Position numbers and translations under genes: made by a program. From NCBI RefSeq assembly GCF_014224355.1, contig NZ_VNWP01000012.1:24545-88544 (forward strand): a stretch of DNA of 64,000 bases, read 5' to 3'. The notes under the pieces are model-generated. The model was not told the DNA's origin and made no database searches. It was given only the letters and a program-made list of their open reading frames with translations. Positions 28,201 to 37,933 of this stretch are shown here, one piece after another; position 1 is the first letter of the stretch, and every line of letters starts with the position of its first letter. Origin of the DNA: Synechococcus sp. BSA11S. Lineage in GTDB: Bacteria; Cyanobacteriota; Cyanobacteriia; PCC-6307; Cyanobiaceae.

Positions 28201-29833
28201 CCAGGCTCATCACCAACTCCTCGCGGAGCGGGTCAATCGGAGGATTCGTGACCTGGGCGAAGCGCTGCTTGAAGTAGTCGTAAAGGAGGTGGGGCTTGCT
28301 GGAGAGCACCGCCAGGGGGATGTCGTCGCCCATGCAGTAGGTGGGTTCCTTGCCCTGGCCGGCCATGTCCTCGATCACCAGATCCAGATCCTCGGACGTG
28401 AACCCGAAGGCGGTCTGGTGGCGCAGCAGGTCGAGATCGCCGAGCTGCTGCTCCGTGCGCCAGGGCTGGGGATCCAGGCTGCGGCGGTACTCCTGCAGCC
28501 AGGCGGCGTAGGGGTAGCGGGAGGCCACTTCCTCCTTCACCTGCCAGTTCTTCAGCAGACGCCCCTGCTCGAGATCCACGGCGAGCATCTGGCCGGGGCC
28601 GAGGCGGCCCTTCTCGACGATGCGGCTCTCCTCGATCTCCACCACCCCGGTTTCCGAACCCATCACCACCAGACCATCGCTGGTGATGCAGTAGCGGGCG
28701 GGGCGCAGTCCGTTGCGGTCGAGGGTGGCGCCGACGCTGCGGCCATCACTGAACACCAGCAGGGCCGGGCCGTCCCAGGGCTCCTGCAGACAGGCGGAAT
28801 ATTCGTAGAAGGCCTGAACATCGGGTCGTGACTCCAGCTCAGGCTGCTGATGAAACGCTTCCGGCACCAGCGTGAGCAGGCTGTCGGTGATCGGCCGGCC
28901 ACTGCGCACCATCAGCTCGAGCATGGCGTCGAGGTTGGCCGAATCACTGAAGGCGGCGTTGACCACTGGCTTGAGGTCGGAGGCGGCATCGCCCCAGACC
29001 GCATCGAGATGGGACTCGGCCGCCTGGGCCCAGTTGATGTTGCCCAGCAGGGTGTTGATCTCGCCGTTGTGACCCAGCAGCCGCATCGGCTGAGCCAGGG
29101 GCCAGCGGGGCAGGGTGTTGGTGCTGAAGCGGCGGTGATAGACCGCGAAACTCACCGAGAAGCGCGGATCGCGCAGATCGGCGTAGAACCCCGCGAGCAC
29201 TTCGGAGCGCACCATGCCCTTGTAGACGATGGTGCGCCCGCTGAAGGAGGCGAAATAGAGGTCGTTGGGATCACCCCCCGGGGCGGCCCGCACCATGTCG
29301 ACCGCCCGGCGACGGCAGCGGAAGAGCAGGGATTCGAGCGCATCACCAGGCTCGGGGCCCTCCACCAGCCACTGCTCGATGCGTGGAACGGTCTGAAGCG
29401 CCAGGGGGCCCAGCACGGAAGGATCCACCGGCACCTCGCGCCAGCCGAGACTGCGCAGGCCCACCTGAGCGGCCGCCTGCTCGCACAAACGCTTGACCTC
29501 CTGGCGTTTCGGCTCCGACACGGGCAGGAAGACCATCGCCAGGCCTCGGCGCTCTGCCGGTGCCAGGGAGGATTCGGGCCAGACCTCGCCCAGGTAGCTC
29601 CAGGGAATGCCGCAGAGCACGCCGGCACCGTCGCCGGAATCACCGTCGCCGCCACAGCCGCCGCGGTGCTCCATGCAGCCCAGGCCGCGCAGGGCCTGCT
29701 CAAGCAACCAGTGGCTGGGCTCACCGCTGAGCTGGGCCAGAAAGCCGACGCCACAGGCGTCTTTCTCGCCCGCAACCTCCGCAGGTGCCGGACTGTCGCA
29801 ATGGGGCCAAACAGAGCGGCGAGGAAGAGGCAT
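25235..29833 (-). CDS. gltB: Glutamate synthase large subunit, probably ferredoxin-dependent (GlsF/GltB)
   Basis: A 1532-residue glutamate synthase making two glutamates from glutamine and 2-oxoglutarate. The amidotransferase nucleophile is Cys27 in 'KDACGVGF', so a 26-residue propeptide should be removed. 'SGRTIVYKGM', the FMN-barrel block with 'SGEGGEDPARY' and 'KPGEGGQLPG', and the 3Fe-4S ligands in 'CIMARVCHTNNCPVGVA' follow. The C-terminal beta-helix has repeated glycine motifs ('GATGGELFALGRAGERFAVR'). No small NADPH subunit gene (gltD) lies nearby, and the size fits the ferredoxin enzyme of cyanobacteria. The choice between Fd- and NADPH-type is therefore inferred. It is divergent from the phosphodiester glycosidase gene; no clear NtcA box was found in the 132-bp gap. 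Confidence 0.95.
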   Translation of the reverse strand: MPLPRRSVWPHCDSPAPAEVAGEKDACGVGFLAQLSGEPSHWLLEQALRGLGCMEHRGGCGGDGDSGDGAGVLCGIPWSYLGEVWPESSLAPAERRGLAMVFLPVSEPKRQEVKRLCEQAAAQVGLRSLGWREVPVDPSVLGPLALQTVPRIEQWLVEGPEPGDALESLLFRCRRRAVDMVRAAPGGDPNDLYFASFSGRTIVYKGMVRSEVLAGFYADLRDPRFSVSFAVYHRRFSTNTLPRWPLAQPMRLLGHNGEINTLLGNINWAQAAESHLDAVWGDAASDLKPVVNAAFSDSANLDAMLELMVRSGRPITDSLLTLVPEAFHQQPELESRPDVQAFYEYSACLQEPWDGPALLVFSDGRSVGATLDRNGLRPARYCITSDGLVVMGSETGVVEIEESRIVEKGRLGPGQMLAVDLEQGRLLKNWQVKEEVASRYPYAAWLQEYRRSLDPQPWRTEQQLGDLDLLRHQTAFGFTSEDLDLVIEDMAGQGKEPTYCMGDDIPLAVLSSKPHLLYDYFKQRFAQVTNPPIDPLREELVMSLEMHLGRRGSALRPEPSAASVLHLATPVLNESDLEALPHQGLVTTTLTTLYGLDQGPAGLEAAVQRLCQAAEQAVKNGSQILVLSDRTAEGLTATTTFIPALLAVGAVHQHLLRLGVRLHCSLVIDTAQCWSTHHLACLIGFGASAVCPWLTWETTRHWLAHPKTRSLMERGKLPAIDAAKAQANVRKALEAGLRKILSKIGISLLASYHGAQIFEAIGIGADLIELAFRGTTSRVAGLSLRDLANETLTFHAKAFPELNRTKLEFMGFVQFRSGGEFHLNSPEMAKALHAAVAAGPGYDHFATYRTLLEHRPVTGLRDLLELRPAPTPLPIDQVESVESICSRFCTGGMSLGALSREAHEVLAVAMNRLGGKSNSGEGGEDPARYHPLPDVDADGRSATLPTLRGLVPGDSACSAIKQVASGRFGVTPEYLRSGQQLEIKVAQGAKPGEGGQLPGPKVDAYIGWLRNSKPGVALISPPPHHDIYSIEDLAQLIHDLHQVNPAAKVSVKLVAEIGIGTIAAGVAKANADVIQISGHDGGTGASPLSSIKHAGSPWELGLSEVHRSLLENGLRSRVVLRADGGLKTGWDVLMAALLGAEEYGFGSVAMIAEGCIMARVCHTNNCPVGVATQKEALRKRFTGLPEHVVNFFLYVAEEVRQLLSVLGVARLEDLIGRVELLHPRHVALAKTSALDLTCLLAPLPGSDDRSWLHHDSQAHGNGVILEDQLLADSEVLAAIEQHGQVTRRLPIVNTDRSVGARLAGEVAARHGNKGFNGWLDLCFEGAAGQSFGAFTLQGMNLRLEGDANDYVGKGINGGRITVVPSADTQDPGNQVIMGNTCLYGATGGELFALGRAGERFAVRNSGARTVVEGCGDHGCEYMTGGVVVVLGSTGRNVAAGMTGGVAFLLDEEDALGGLLNPEIVSVHPLQTPEQEQLIKPLLEAHLEVTGSRKAAEILANWPQWRPRFKVLVPPSELATVGLLEREKLAMAT

Positions 29834-29965
29834 GGCCCGGCAACAACCTGTCAGGAAACCGCAGAAGCCTGACGCAAGGCGGCTCCCGCAAGGGTGTGAA
29901 TTGTGATCCTAGGAAAGTGCGATCAGCGTTAGCGTTCACCACCAACGGATGCGGGTCCAATCCTG

Positions 29966-31771
29966 ATGCGGTGCCGATCCCTTCGAAGCGGCCTGATCGG
30001 CCTGGCGTTGGTGGCCGTGCTGCCGGCTGCCGACACTGCCCTCGCCAGGGCCGAAGCCCAGGCCCAGGCCCTCCTGGCCCTCAGCCCCGCCCCTCCACGC
30101 CAGGAGGGCCAACGGATCGTGATCAATGGACGGGAGCAGAGCGCCCACTGGCAATGGCTCCCATCCGCGGGGGGAAACCCCGCCCAGGTCTGGCTGCCGC
30201 TTGAGGTGCTGCAGGGCCAGCTGGGCGTGGCCAGCAGCACCCGCACTGACGGCAGCCTGGAGCTGGAGTGGTTCGGGCGGAAGCTGCTGGTGCCCACCAA
30301 TGCTCAGCGCAGCCTCGACGATGAGGTGGCCCTGGAGGCGGCCCCCTTGCTGCAGGCGGCTGGGGTCCGCATCCAGACGGACGGAGACCGCCTGCTCCTG
30401 GAGATGCCCCTGCCCGGCCTGCTGCGGGTGAGAGCCTCACCCCCCGGCCCAGATCGCCGGGTGGTGCTGGACCTCAATGGGGCGGCCCTGGTCCGGCAGG
30501 ACGGCGGACAGGTTCTGCTGGGCCTGCGCAGCACGGCCAACCAGCGCGCTGAACTGCAGGCGCTCGGCGTTGCGGTCAGCTCCAGCCGGGAGGGGCTGCA
30601 GCTGCGCCCGAGCGGCGGTGGCAGGATCCTGACCCTGGGCGGCCCCGACAGGCTGGTGTTCGCCATCCCTCCGGGTTCCAGCGCCGGGGGAACGGCCCGG
30701 ACGGATCCGGCCCCACCCCCCCTGGATCCACGCCTTCAGGCCCTGCTCTCACGCAGCGTCAGCATCGATCGCCAGGTTCGCCCGGTGGGAGCCAGGCGCA
30801 TGCTGATCAGCAGCGTCCGCTTCGACCCGAGGACCAGTCCGCTCGACCTGCGACTGCTCACCCGTCCTGACGGGATGCAGGGGCTGACCTCGCTCACGGC
30901 CCTGGCCCAGCGGGAGCAGGCCCTGGTGGCCATCAACGGCGGCTTCTTCAATCGGGTGCGGCGGCTGCCCCTGGGGGCCCTCAAGGCCGAGGGGCGGTGG
31001 CTCTCGGGACCGATCCTCAACCGCGGCGCCATCGGCTGGCAGCCCGGCGGTCTGCCCAGCTTCGGCAGGCTGGTTCTGCAGGAGCAGCTGGTCGACACCA
31101 GGGGCCAGCGCTGGCCGCTGACCAGCCTGAACAGCGGCTATGTGAAACGGGGTCTGGCGCGTTACACCGCCGACTGGGGGAGGGCCTATCGGGCCCTCAG
31201 CGGCAACGAATCGGGCGTGTTGATCAGGGGTGGGGTGGTCCAGCGGCGGCTCGGAAGCGCCGAGCTGCAGCGGGGCATCCCCCTGGGACCCGAGGACACC
31301 CTGGTGGTGGGCAGGGCCGGAGTGGTTCCACCCTGGCCCGAGGCCAGCCGGCTCAACCTCGCCAGTCGGCCCAGCGACCCGCTCGGTCAGAAGGCCTTCG
31401 TGATGGGGGGCGGGCCCCTGCTGCTCCTGAACAGCCGGGTCGTCCTCAACGGCACGGCCGAAGGTTTCAGCAGCGCGTTTCAGGGCCAGGGCGCCCCGCG
31501 CACCGTGATCGGCAGCGATGGACGCCAGCTCTGGTTGCTGACGCTGCAGGGGGTGGGCCACGCCGGCCCCACCCTGCGGGAGACCGCCGTTCTGTTGCGG
31601 CAACTGGGCATGCGAGACGCCCTCAACCTCGATGGCGGTAGCTCCACAGGGCTGTTTGTGGGCAACACCCAGACGGTTCGGGGGCGGGGAGTGGCGGCCT
31701 CGATCCACAACGGCCTCGGCCTCGTGCCCCGCAGCGGGCAGGCGCAGGCCGTGGAACGAGCCGGGCGCTGA
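29966..31771 (+). CDS. Exported phosphodiester glycosidase-like (NAGPA/DUF2233) protein
   Basis: A 601-residue protein with an N-terminal signal peptide (about residues 1-27, 'SLRSGLIGLALVAVLPAA'). An N-terminal region (30-230) resembles copper-amine-oxidase-N/AMIN-like beta domains. The C-terminal NAGPA domain (about 270-590) contains 'LVAINGGFFN' and 'ALNLDGGSSTGLFVG', the two signatures of the family whose eukaryotic member exposes mannose-6-phosphate. Bacterial members cleave sugar phosphodiesters of cell-envelope glycopolymers. An extracytoplasmic location is likely. It is divergent from gltB and 65 bp ahead of the A-type carrier-like gene. Confidence 0.8.
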   Translation: MRCRSLRSGLIGLALVAVLPAADTALARAEAQAQALLALSPAPPRQEGQRIVINGREQSAHWQWLPSAGGNPAQVWLPLEVLQGQLGVASSTRTDGSLELEWFGRKLLVPTNAQRSLDDEVALEAAPLLQAAGVRIQTDGDRLLLEMPLPGLLRVRASPPGPDRRVVLDLNGAALVRQDGGQVLLGLRSTANQRAELQALGVAVSSSREGLQLRPSGGGRILTLGGPDRLVFAIPPGSSAGGTARTDPAPPPLDPRLQALLSRSVSIDRQVRPVGARRMLISSVRFDPRTSPLDLRLLTRPDGMQGLTSLTALAQREQALVAINGGFFNRVRRLPLGALKAEGRWLSGPILNRGAIGWQPGGLPSFGRLVLQEQLVDTRGQRWPLTSLNSGYVKRGLARYTADWGRAYRALSGNESGVLIRGGVVQRRLGSAELQRGIPLGPEDTLVVGRAGVVPPWPEASRLNLASRPSDPLGQKAFVMGGGPLLLLNSRVVLNGTAEGFSSAFQGQGAPRTVIGSDGRQLWLLTLQGVGHAGPTLRETAVLLRQLGMRDALNLDGGSSTGLFVGNTQTVRGRGVAASIHNGLGLVPRSGQAQAVERAGR

Positions 31772-31836
31772 AACCGCCTGGCGCAGAGGCTGGCAAGCTG
31801 GAGGCCTCCACGGTCACCTTGCGCCAGATCGCCCCC

Positions 31837-32193
31837 ATGCCCAAGGGTCTGACCCTGCGACTGTCATCCGCGGCGGCGGCCGAGCTCGGTCGACTGGCCG
31901 CTGTGGCCGGCACCCCCGGTCTGATGCACCTGGATCTGGTGCCAGGGGGATGCGAGGAATGGGTCATCCGGATCCGCCCGGGGCCCCTCGCTGGAGTTCC
32001 TGTGGCCCGGGCGGATGGCATCACCCTGCACTCCCCGGCGGCCCAGGTGCCACTGCTGGCGGGTCTCAGCCTGGATTACCGAGGTGACCTCAGCGGCGGC
32101 GGCTTTCTGATCCGCTCCGGGGAGGGAGTGCGCTGCTGTGCCTGCGGCGCCGCCTTCAGCCGATCAGGGGTTCGTGGGACCACGACAAAGTAA
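31837..32193 (+). CDS. A-type iron-sulfur carrier-like protein (IscA/HesB family, divergent)
   Basis: A 118-residue protein with the cysteine plan of IscA/HesB carriers. Cys39 lies in 'PGGCEEWVIRI', and the C-terminal 'VRCCACGAAFS' contains Cys101-x-Cys103 plus an extra Cys100. The classical motif is C-x63-C-x-C; here it is C-x61-C-x-C. 'ITLHSPAAQVPLLAGLSLDY' corresponds to the region between. The overall sequence is diverged, so Fe-S or iron binding is inferred. The ATG at 31837 is chosen over the TTG at 31819. It lies 53 bp upstream of rpsL, a position that might allow read-through into the str operon. Confidence 0.65.
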   Translation: MPKGLTLRLSSAAAAELGRLAAVAGTPGLMHLDLVPGGCEEWVIRIRPGPLAGVPVARADGITLHSPAAQVPLLAGLSLDYRGDLSGGGFLIRSGEGVRCCACGAAFSRSGVRGTTTK

Positions 32194-32246
32194 GGTGACG
32201 GATTGTCGAAAACGGCCGGACGCCCGGCCTAATTCTCCGGCCCTCG

Positions 32247-32621
32247 ATGCCCACGATTCAGCAGCTGATCCGCACCGAGCGGCAGCACCTCACCCGCAAG
32301 ACCAAGTCCCCGGCTCTGCGCGCCTGCCCAGAGCGCCGTGGGGTGTGCACACGGGTGTACACGTCCACCCCGAAGAAGCCGAATTCGGCCCTTCGCAAGG
32401 TGGCCCGTGTGCGCCTCACCTCCGGCTTTGAGGTCACGGCCTACATCCCCGGGATCGGTCACAACCTTCAGGAGCACTCCGTGGTGCTGATCCGTGGCGG
32501 TCGCGTCAAGGACCTCCCCGGGGTCCGCTACCACATCATCCGCGGCACTCTCGACACCTCAGGTGTCAAGGATCGTCGCCAGAGCCGCTCCAAGTACGGC
32601 GCCAAGGCTCCCAAGAGCTGA
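32247..32621 (+). CDS. rpsL: 30S ribosomal protein S12
   Basis: A 124-residue S12, part of the decoding centre and the site of streptomycin resistance mutations. It starts '[12 protein letters not shown]' and contains '[18 protein letters not shown]' with the conserved Lys, and '[13 protein letters not shown]' with the Asp that is modified in many bacteria. Sequence and length are standard. It is the first gene of the str operon (rpsL-rpsG-fusA-tuf-rpsJ), with rpsG 57 bp downstream. Confidence 0.99.
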   Translation: MPTIQQLIRTERQHLTRKTKSPALRACPERRGVCTRVYTSTPKKPNSALRKVARVRLTSGFEVTAYIPGIGHNLQEHSVVLIRGGRVKDLPGVRYHIIRGTLDTSGVKDRRQSRSKYGAKAPKS

Positions 32622-32678
32622 TCCCAGCCCTGATCGTCTTCCACTCCTCTCCTTCGCACCGCCGATCCCCTCAGGTTT

Positions 32679-33149
32679 ATGTCCCGCCGCAACGCTGCTG
32701 AGAAGCGCCCGATCCTTCCTGACCCCCAGTTCAACAGCCGCCTGGCCTCGATGGTCGTGGCACGGCTGATGAAGCACGGCAAGAAGTCCACCGCACAGCG
32801 GATTCTCTCCGACGCCTTCGGACTGATCAACGACCGCACCGGCAGCGATCCCCTCGAGGTGTTCGAAACGGCCGTGCGCAATGCCACTCCCCTGGTGGAG
32901 GTCCGCGCCCGCCGGGTGGGCGGTGCCACCTACCAGGTGCCGATGGAGGTGCGTCAGGAGCGGGGTACCGCCATGGCCCTGCGCTGGCTGGTCAACTTCT
33001 CCCGGGCCCGCAACGGTCGGAGCATGGCCCAGAAACTGGCCGGCGAACTGATGGACGCCTCCAACGAAGCCGGCAGCGCTGTCCGCAAACGCGAAGAGAC
33101 CCACAAGATGGCCGAGGCCAACAAGGCCTTCGCCCACTACCGCTACTGA
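32679..33149 (+). CDS. rpsG: 30S ribosomal protein S7
   Basis: A 156-residue S7, which nucleates assembly of the 30S head and binds the 3' domain of 16S rRNA. It begins '[20 protein letters not shown]' and ends 'NKAFAHYRY', both standard for the family. In Escherichia coli S7 represses its own operon by binding mRNA; whether this holds here is unknown. fusA starts 102 bp downstream. Confidence 0.99.
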   Translation: MSRRNAAEKRPILPDPQFNSRLASMVVARLMKHGKKSTAQRILSDAFGLINDRTGSDPLEVFETAVRNATPLVEVRARRVGGATYQVPMEVRQERGTAMALRWLVNFSRARNGRSMAQKLAGELMDASNEAGSAVRKREETHKMAEANKAFAHYRY

Positions 33150-33251
33150 GCACCCGCTCTGGGCTGAACGGCGGGCGCCTTCACTCAGATCAGGCCAGCC
33201 CCTAAACTCGCGCCCGCAAAATTCGTCGATCCAACACCGGAGACCTCCCCC

Positions 33252-35327
33252 GTGGCCCGCGCCTACCCCCTGGAACGCGTCAGAAATATCGGCATTGCCG
33301 CTCATATCGACGCCGGCAAGACCACCACGACCGAACGGATCCTGTTCTATTCAGGTGTGGTCCACAAAATGGGTGAGGTGCACGATGGCGCCGCAGTGAC
33401 CGACTGGATGGCCCAGGAGCGTGAGCGCGGCATCACCATCACCGCGGCGGCCATTTCCACCAGTTGGAACGACCATCGCATCAACATCATCGACACCCCA
33501 GGTCACGTTGATTTCACCATCGAGGTGGAGCGCTCGATGCGGGTGCTTGATGGTGTGGTGGCCGTGTTCTGCGCAGTCGGTGGGGTGCAGCCCCAGTCTG
33601 AAACGGTCTGGCGCCAGGCTGACCGTTACAAGGTGCCCCGGATCGTGTTCGTCAACAAGATGGACCGCACCGGGGCCGATTTTCTCAAGGTCTACGCCCA
33701 GATCAAGGATCGGCTCAAGGCCAATGCCGTTCCCCTGCAGCTGCCGATCGGCGCCGAAGGCGACCTGAAGGGAATCATCGATCTGGTGAGAAACAAGGCC
33801 ATTCTCTACACCAATGATCTCGGCACCGACATCCTCGAAGGTGAGATTCCTGAGGCCATGAAGGAAGAAGCCGCCGAGTGGCGCGGCAAGCTGATGGAGT
33901 CGGTGGCTGAAACCGACGAAGAGTTGCTGGAAGAGTACCTGGAGAATGGTGAACTCAGCGAAGACCAGCTGATCAAAGGCATCCGCACCGGCGTGGTCAA
34001 GCACGGTCTCGTTCCCATGCTCTGCGGTTCCGCCTTCAAGAACAAGGGGGTCCAGTTGGTGCTGGATGCCGTCGTGGATTACCTGCCCGCTCCGGTCGAC
34101 GTGCCGCCGATCACCGGCCTGCTGCCCGACGGCACCGAGTCGAACCGTCCCTGCGACGACAGTGCCCCGTTCAGCGCCCTGGCCTTCAAGGTGATGGCCG
34201 ACCCCTACGGGAAGCTCACCTTCGTGCGCATGTATTCCGGGGTGCTGCAGAAGGGGAGCTACGTCCTCAACAGCACCAAGGACAAGAAAGAACGCATTTC
34301 CCGCCTGATTCTGCTCAAGGCGGATGATCGCGAGGAGGTGGATGAGCTACGCGCTGGCGATCTTGGCGCTGTGCTGGGCCTCAAGGACACCACCACGGGG
34401 GACACCCTCTGCGTCGAAAGCGACCCGATCATTCTCGAATCGCTCTACATCCCTGAACCGGTGATTTCGGTGGCGGTGGAGCCCAAAACCAAGGGCGACA
34501 TGGAGAAGCTTTCCAAGGCTCTTCAATCCCTTTCCGAAGAGGACCCCACCTTCCGGGTGTCCACCGACCCTGAAACCAGCCAGACCGTGATCGCCGGCAT
34601 GGGTGAGCTGCACCTGGAGATCCTGGTTGATCGGATGCTGCGTGAATTCAAGGTGGAGGCGAACATCGGCGCACCGCAGGTGTCTTACCGCGAAACCATT
34701 CGTGCGAGTGCCAAAGGCGAAGGCAAATTCGCCCGCCAGACCGGCGGCAAAGGTCAGTATGGGCATGTGGTGATCGAGATGGAGCCGGGCGAGCCTGGTT
34801 CCGGCTTTGAGTTCGTCAACAAGATTGTTGGCGGCATCGTACCCAAGGAATACATTGGCCCCGCAGAGAACGGCATGAAGGAAACCTGTCAATCCGGCGT
34901 GATTGCAGGATTCCCGATGATCGATATCCGAGTCACCATGGTGGATGGGTCCTACCACGACGTGGACTCCTCCGAAATGGCGTTCAAGATTGCGGGCTCG
35001 ATGGCCTTCAAAGACGGGGTCAAGAAGTGCAATCCTGTACTTCTTGAGCCGATGATGAAGGTGGAGGTCGAGATCCCCGAGGATTTCCTCGGATCGGTCA
35101 TCGGCGACCTCTCCTCCCGTCGCGGACAGGTCGAAGGGCAATCCATCGACAACGGACAGTCTAAAGTCCAGTCCAAGGTGCCCCTGGCCGAAATGTTCGG
35201 CTACGCCACTCAACTCCGATCCATGACCCAGGGTCGGGGTATTTTCTCGATGGAGTTCAGCCACTACGAGGAAGTTCCTCGCAATGTTGCTGAGGCCATC
35301 ATCGCCAAGAATCAGGGCAATTCCTGA
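33252..35327 (+). CDS. fusA: Elongation factor G
   Basis: A 691-residue translational GTPase for ribosomal translocation. The G-domain elements are '[20 protein letters not shown]' (P-loop), 'RGITITAAA', '[13 protein letters not shown]' and '[11 protein letters not shown]'. Domains II-V follow with the standard '[20 protein letters not shown]' of domain IV. The start is GTG 33252. The gene has no truncation or unusual insertion and lies between rpsG and tuf. Confidence 0.99.
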   Translation: MARAYPLERVRNIGIAAHIDAGKTTTTERILFYSGVVHKMGEVHDGAAVTDWMAQERERGITITAAAISTSWNDHRINIIDTPGHVDFTIEVERSMRVLDGVVAVFCAVGGVQPQSETVWRQADRYKVPRIVFVNKMDRTGADFLKVYAQIKDRLKANAVPLQLPIGAEGDLKGIIDLVRNKAILYTNDLGTDILEGEIPEAMKEEAAEWRGKLMESVAETDEELLEEYLENGELSEDQLIKGIRTGVVKHGLVPMLCGSAFKNKGVQLVLDAVVDYLPAPVDVPPITGLLPDGTESNRPCDDSAPFSALAFKVMADPYGKLTFVRMYSGVLQKGSYVLNSTKDKKERISRLILLKADDREEVDELRAGDLGAVLGLKDTTTGDTLCVESDPIILESLYIPEPVISVAVEPKTKGDMEKLSKALQSLSEEDPTFRVSTDPETSQTVIAGMGELHLEILVDRMLREFKVEANIGAPQVSYRETIRASAKGEGKFARQTGGKGQYGHVVIEMEPGEPGSGFEFVNKIVGGIVPKEYIGPAENGMKETCQSGVIAGFPMIDIRVTMVDGSYHDVDSSEMAFKIAGSMAFKDGVKKCNPVLLEPMMKVEVEIPEDFLGSVIGDLSSRRGQVEGQSIDNGQSKVQSKVPLAEMFGYATQLRSMTQGRGIFSMEFSHYEEVPRNVAEAIIAKNQGNS

Positions 35328-35366
35328 TCTCTCAACCCTAACCACCACCCCCGATTCTTTCCTTCA

Positions 35367-36596
<1,230 letters not shown>

Positions 36597-36621
36597 GTCG
36601 GAAACGGCCGCCCTGAATCAG

Positions 36622-36648
36622 GGGCCTCCCCCACGATGGGGAAGGCCC
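36622..36648 (+). promoter_or_regulatory. Hairpin in tuf-rpsJ gap
   Basis: The arms gggcctcccc and ggggaaggccc pair with one bulged base around a 6-nt loop, 26 bp past the tuf stop. No T-run follows, so it may be a partial terminator or an RNA processing/stability element that sets rpsJ below tuf. The 211-bp tuf-rpsJ gap holds no gene. Confidence 0.4.
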
Positions 36649-36807
36649 TTCGAAACGCACCTCGACAAGTTGTTCCAAGCTCCTATCGCTTGTCTTCAGC
36701 GGGAGTGAGCATGGCCCCGGCCGGCTCCATCTCCCGCCATCCCGTTCACGTCTCCCTGTTTTTCGGCCGTGGTCTCCACCAGGGCCTGCGACCCCACGAA
36801 TCTCTCC

Positions 36808-37128
36808 ATGTCAGCCGCCATCGCTCAGCAGAAGATCCGCATCCGTCTCAAGGCGTTTGACCGCCGCATGCTGGATCTCTCCTGCGAAAAAATCATCGAA
36901 ACGGCCGATCACACGGCTGCCACGGCCATCGGTCCAATTCCCCTGCCCACCAAGCGCAAGATTTACTGCGTGCTGCGCTCGCCCCACGTGGACAAGGATT
37001 CACGCGAGCACTTCGAGACCCGCACCCACCGGCGGATCATCGACATCTACAGCCCCTCAGCCAAGACGATCGACGCGCTGATGAAGCTCGATCTGCCCAG
37101 TGGCGTCGACATCGAAGTGAAGCTCTGA
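36808..37128 (+). CDS. rpsJ: 30S ribosomal protein S10
   Basis: A 106-residue S10, which also pairs with NusB in antitermination. '[19 protein letters not shown]' and '[20 protein letters not shown]' are the family signatures. The ATG at 36808 matches the usual N-terminus; an earlier in-frame start at 36769 would add unrelated residues. In cyanobacteria rpsJ is typically the last gene of the str operon rather than the first of the S10 operon, as here, and it is closed by a strong terminator. Confidence 0.98.
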   Translation: MSAAIAQQKIRIRLKAFDRRMLDLSCEKIIETADHTAATAIGPIPLPTKRKIYCVLRSPHVDKDSREHFETRTHRRIIDIYSPSAKTIDALMKLDLPSGVDIEVKL

Positions 37129-37160
37129 ACCTCGATCACACGCGACACGACGAATTTCTG

Positions 37161-37189
37161 GACCCACCCTCCCGGTGGGTCCTTTTTTT
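37161..37189 (+). terminator. Rho-independent terminator of the str operon
   Basis: The perfect 8-bp stem gacccacc/ggtgggtc, with the 5-nt loop ctccc, is followed after one C by seven T residues (37183-37189). It lies 32 bp after the rpsJ stop. It is the clearest intrinsic terminator in the window and also separates the operon from the LON-domain gene. Confidence 0.93.
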
Positions 37190-37261
37190 CTAGACTCTTT
37201 GGAACGTCTCGGCGCCCCAGCCAGCACCCCCGACCACCCTTTGCCGCCCTGCACACCTTCC

Positions 37262-37933
37262 GTGACTGATCTGGCCGTGAGGGAACTCCCACTCTTCCCC
37301 CTGCCGGATGTGGTGCTGTTCCCGCAAGAAGTGCTGCCCCTGCATATCTTCGAGCCCCGCTACCGCATGATGTTGCAGACGGTGCTGGACACCGACCGTC
37401 GTTTCGGCGTGGTGCGCTGGGACCCGAACCAGCAGGACATGGCCCAGGTGGGCTGCTGCGCGGAAATTCTTCAGTGCCAGACCCAGGACGACGATCGCAG
37501 CAACATCGTCACCCTCGGCCAGCAGCGCTTCCGGGTGCTTGAGGTGGTCCGGGAAGCCCCGTTCCGCGTCGCCATGGTCAGCTGGATCGAGGACGATCCC
37601 AGCACCAGCCACGACGTGCTTCAGGATCTGGCGCACCAGGTCACCCAGGCGCTGCGGGATGTGGTGGATCTCACCGGCAAGCTGATCGGCAAACCGACCA
37701 CCCTTCCCTCTGATCTGCCCGACCTGCCCCGCGAGCTGTCCTTCTGGATCGGCTCCCACCTGGGGGGACCCGTGGCGGATCATCAGCAGGCCCTGCTGGA
37801 GATCACCGACACGTCCGAACGCCTGCGCCAGGAGTTCGCCCTGCTCGACCAGACACGCCGCCAGCTGGCCGCCCGCACGGTCCTCAAGGACACCTTCAAG
37901 GATCTGGGGGAGCCCAGGCAGGAACCCTCCTGA
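37262..37933 (+). CDS. LON N-terminal substrate-binding domain protein
   Basis: A 223-residue stand-alone LON N-domain protein lacking the ATPase and protease parts of Lon. Typical blocks are 'RELPLFPLPDVVLFPQEVLP', 'LHIFEPRYRMML' and 'IVTLGQQRFRVLEV'. It probably binds unfolded segments or acts as an adaptor, but no role is established. The start is GTG 37262: the longer frame begins inside the terminator of the str operon and is not plausible. Its stop overlaps the ATG of the downstream methyltransferase (TGATG), indicating translational coupling. Confidence 0.87.
   Translation: MTDLAVRELPLFPLPDVVLFPQEVLPLHIFEPRYRMMLQTVLDTDRRFGVVRWDPNQQDMAQVGCCAEILQCQTQDDDRSNIVTLGQQRFRVLEVVREAPFRVAMVSWIEDDPSTSHDVLQDLAHQVTQALRDVVDLTGKLIGKPTTLPSDLPDLPRELSFWIGSHLGGPVADHQQALLEITDTSERLRQEFALLDQTRRQLAARTVLKDTFKDLGEPRQEPS

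Noticed and set aside
29834..29965. NtcA site (GTA-N8-TAC) between gltB and the NAGPA-domain gene
   Set aside because: Only partial matches such as gtg-N-rich spacers were seen; none met the consensus.
37175..37261. 29-codon upstream extension of the LON-domain gene
   Set aside because: It begins inside the str-operon terminator hairpin; GTG 37262 fits the family start.
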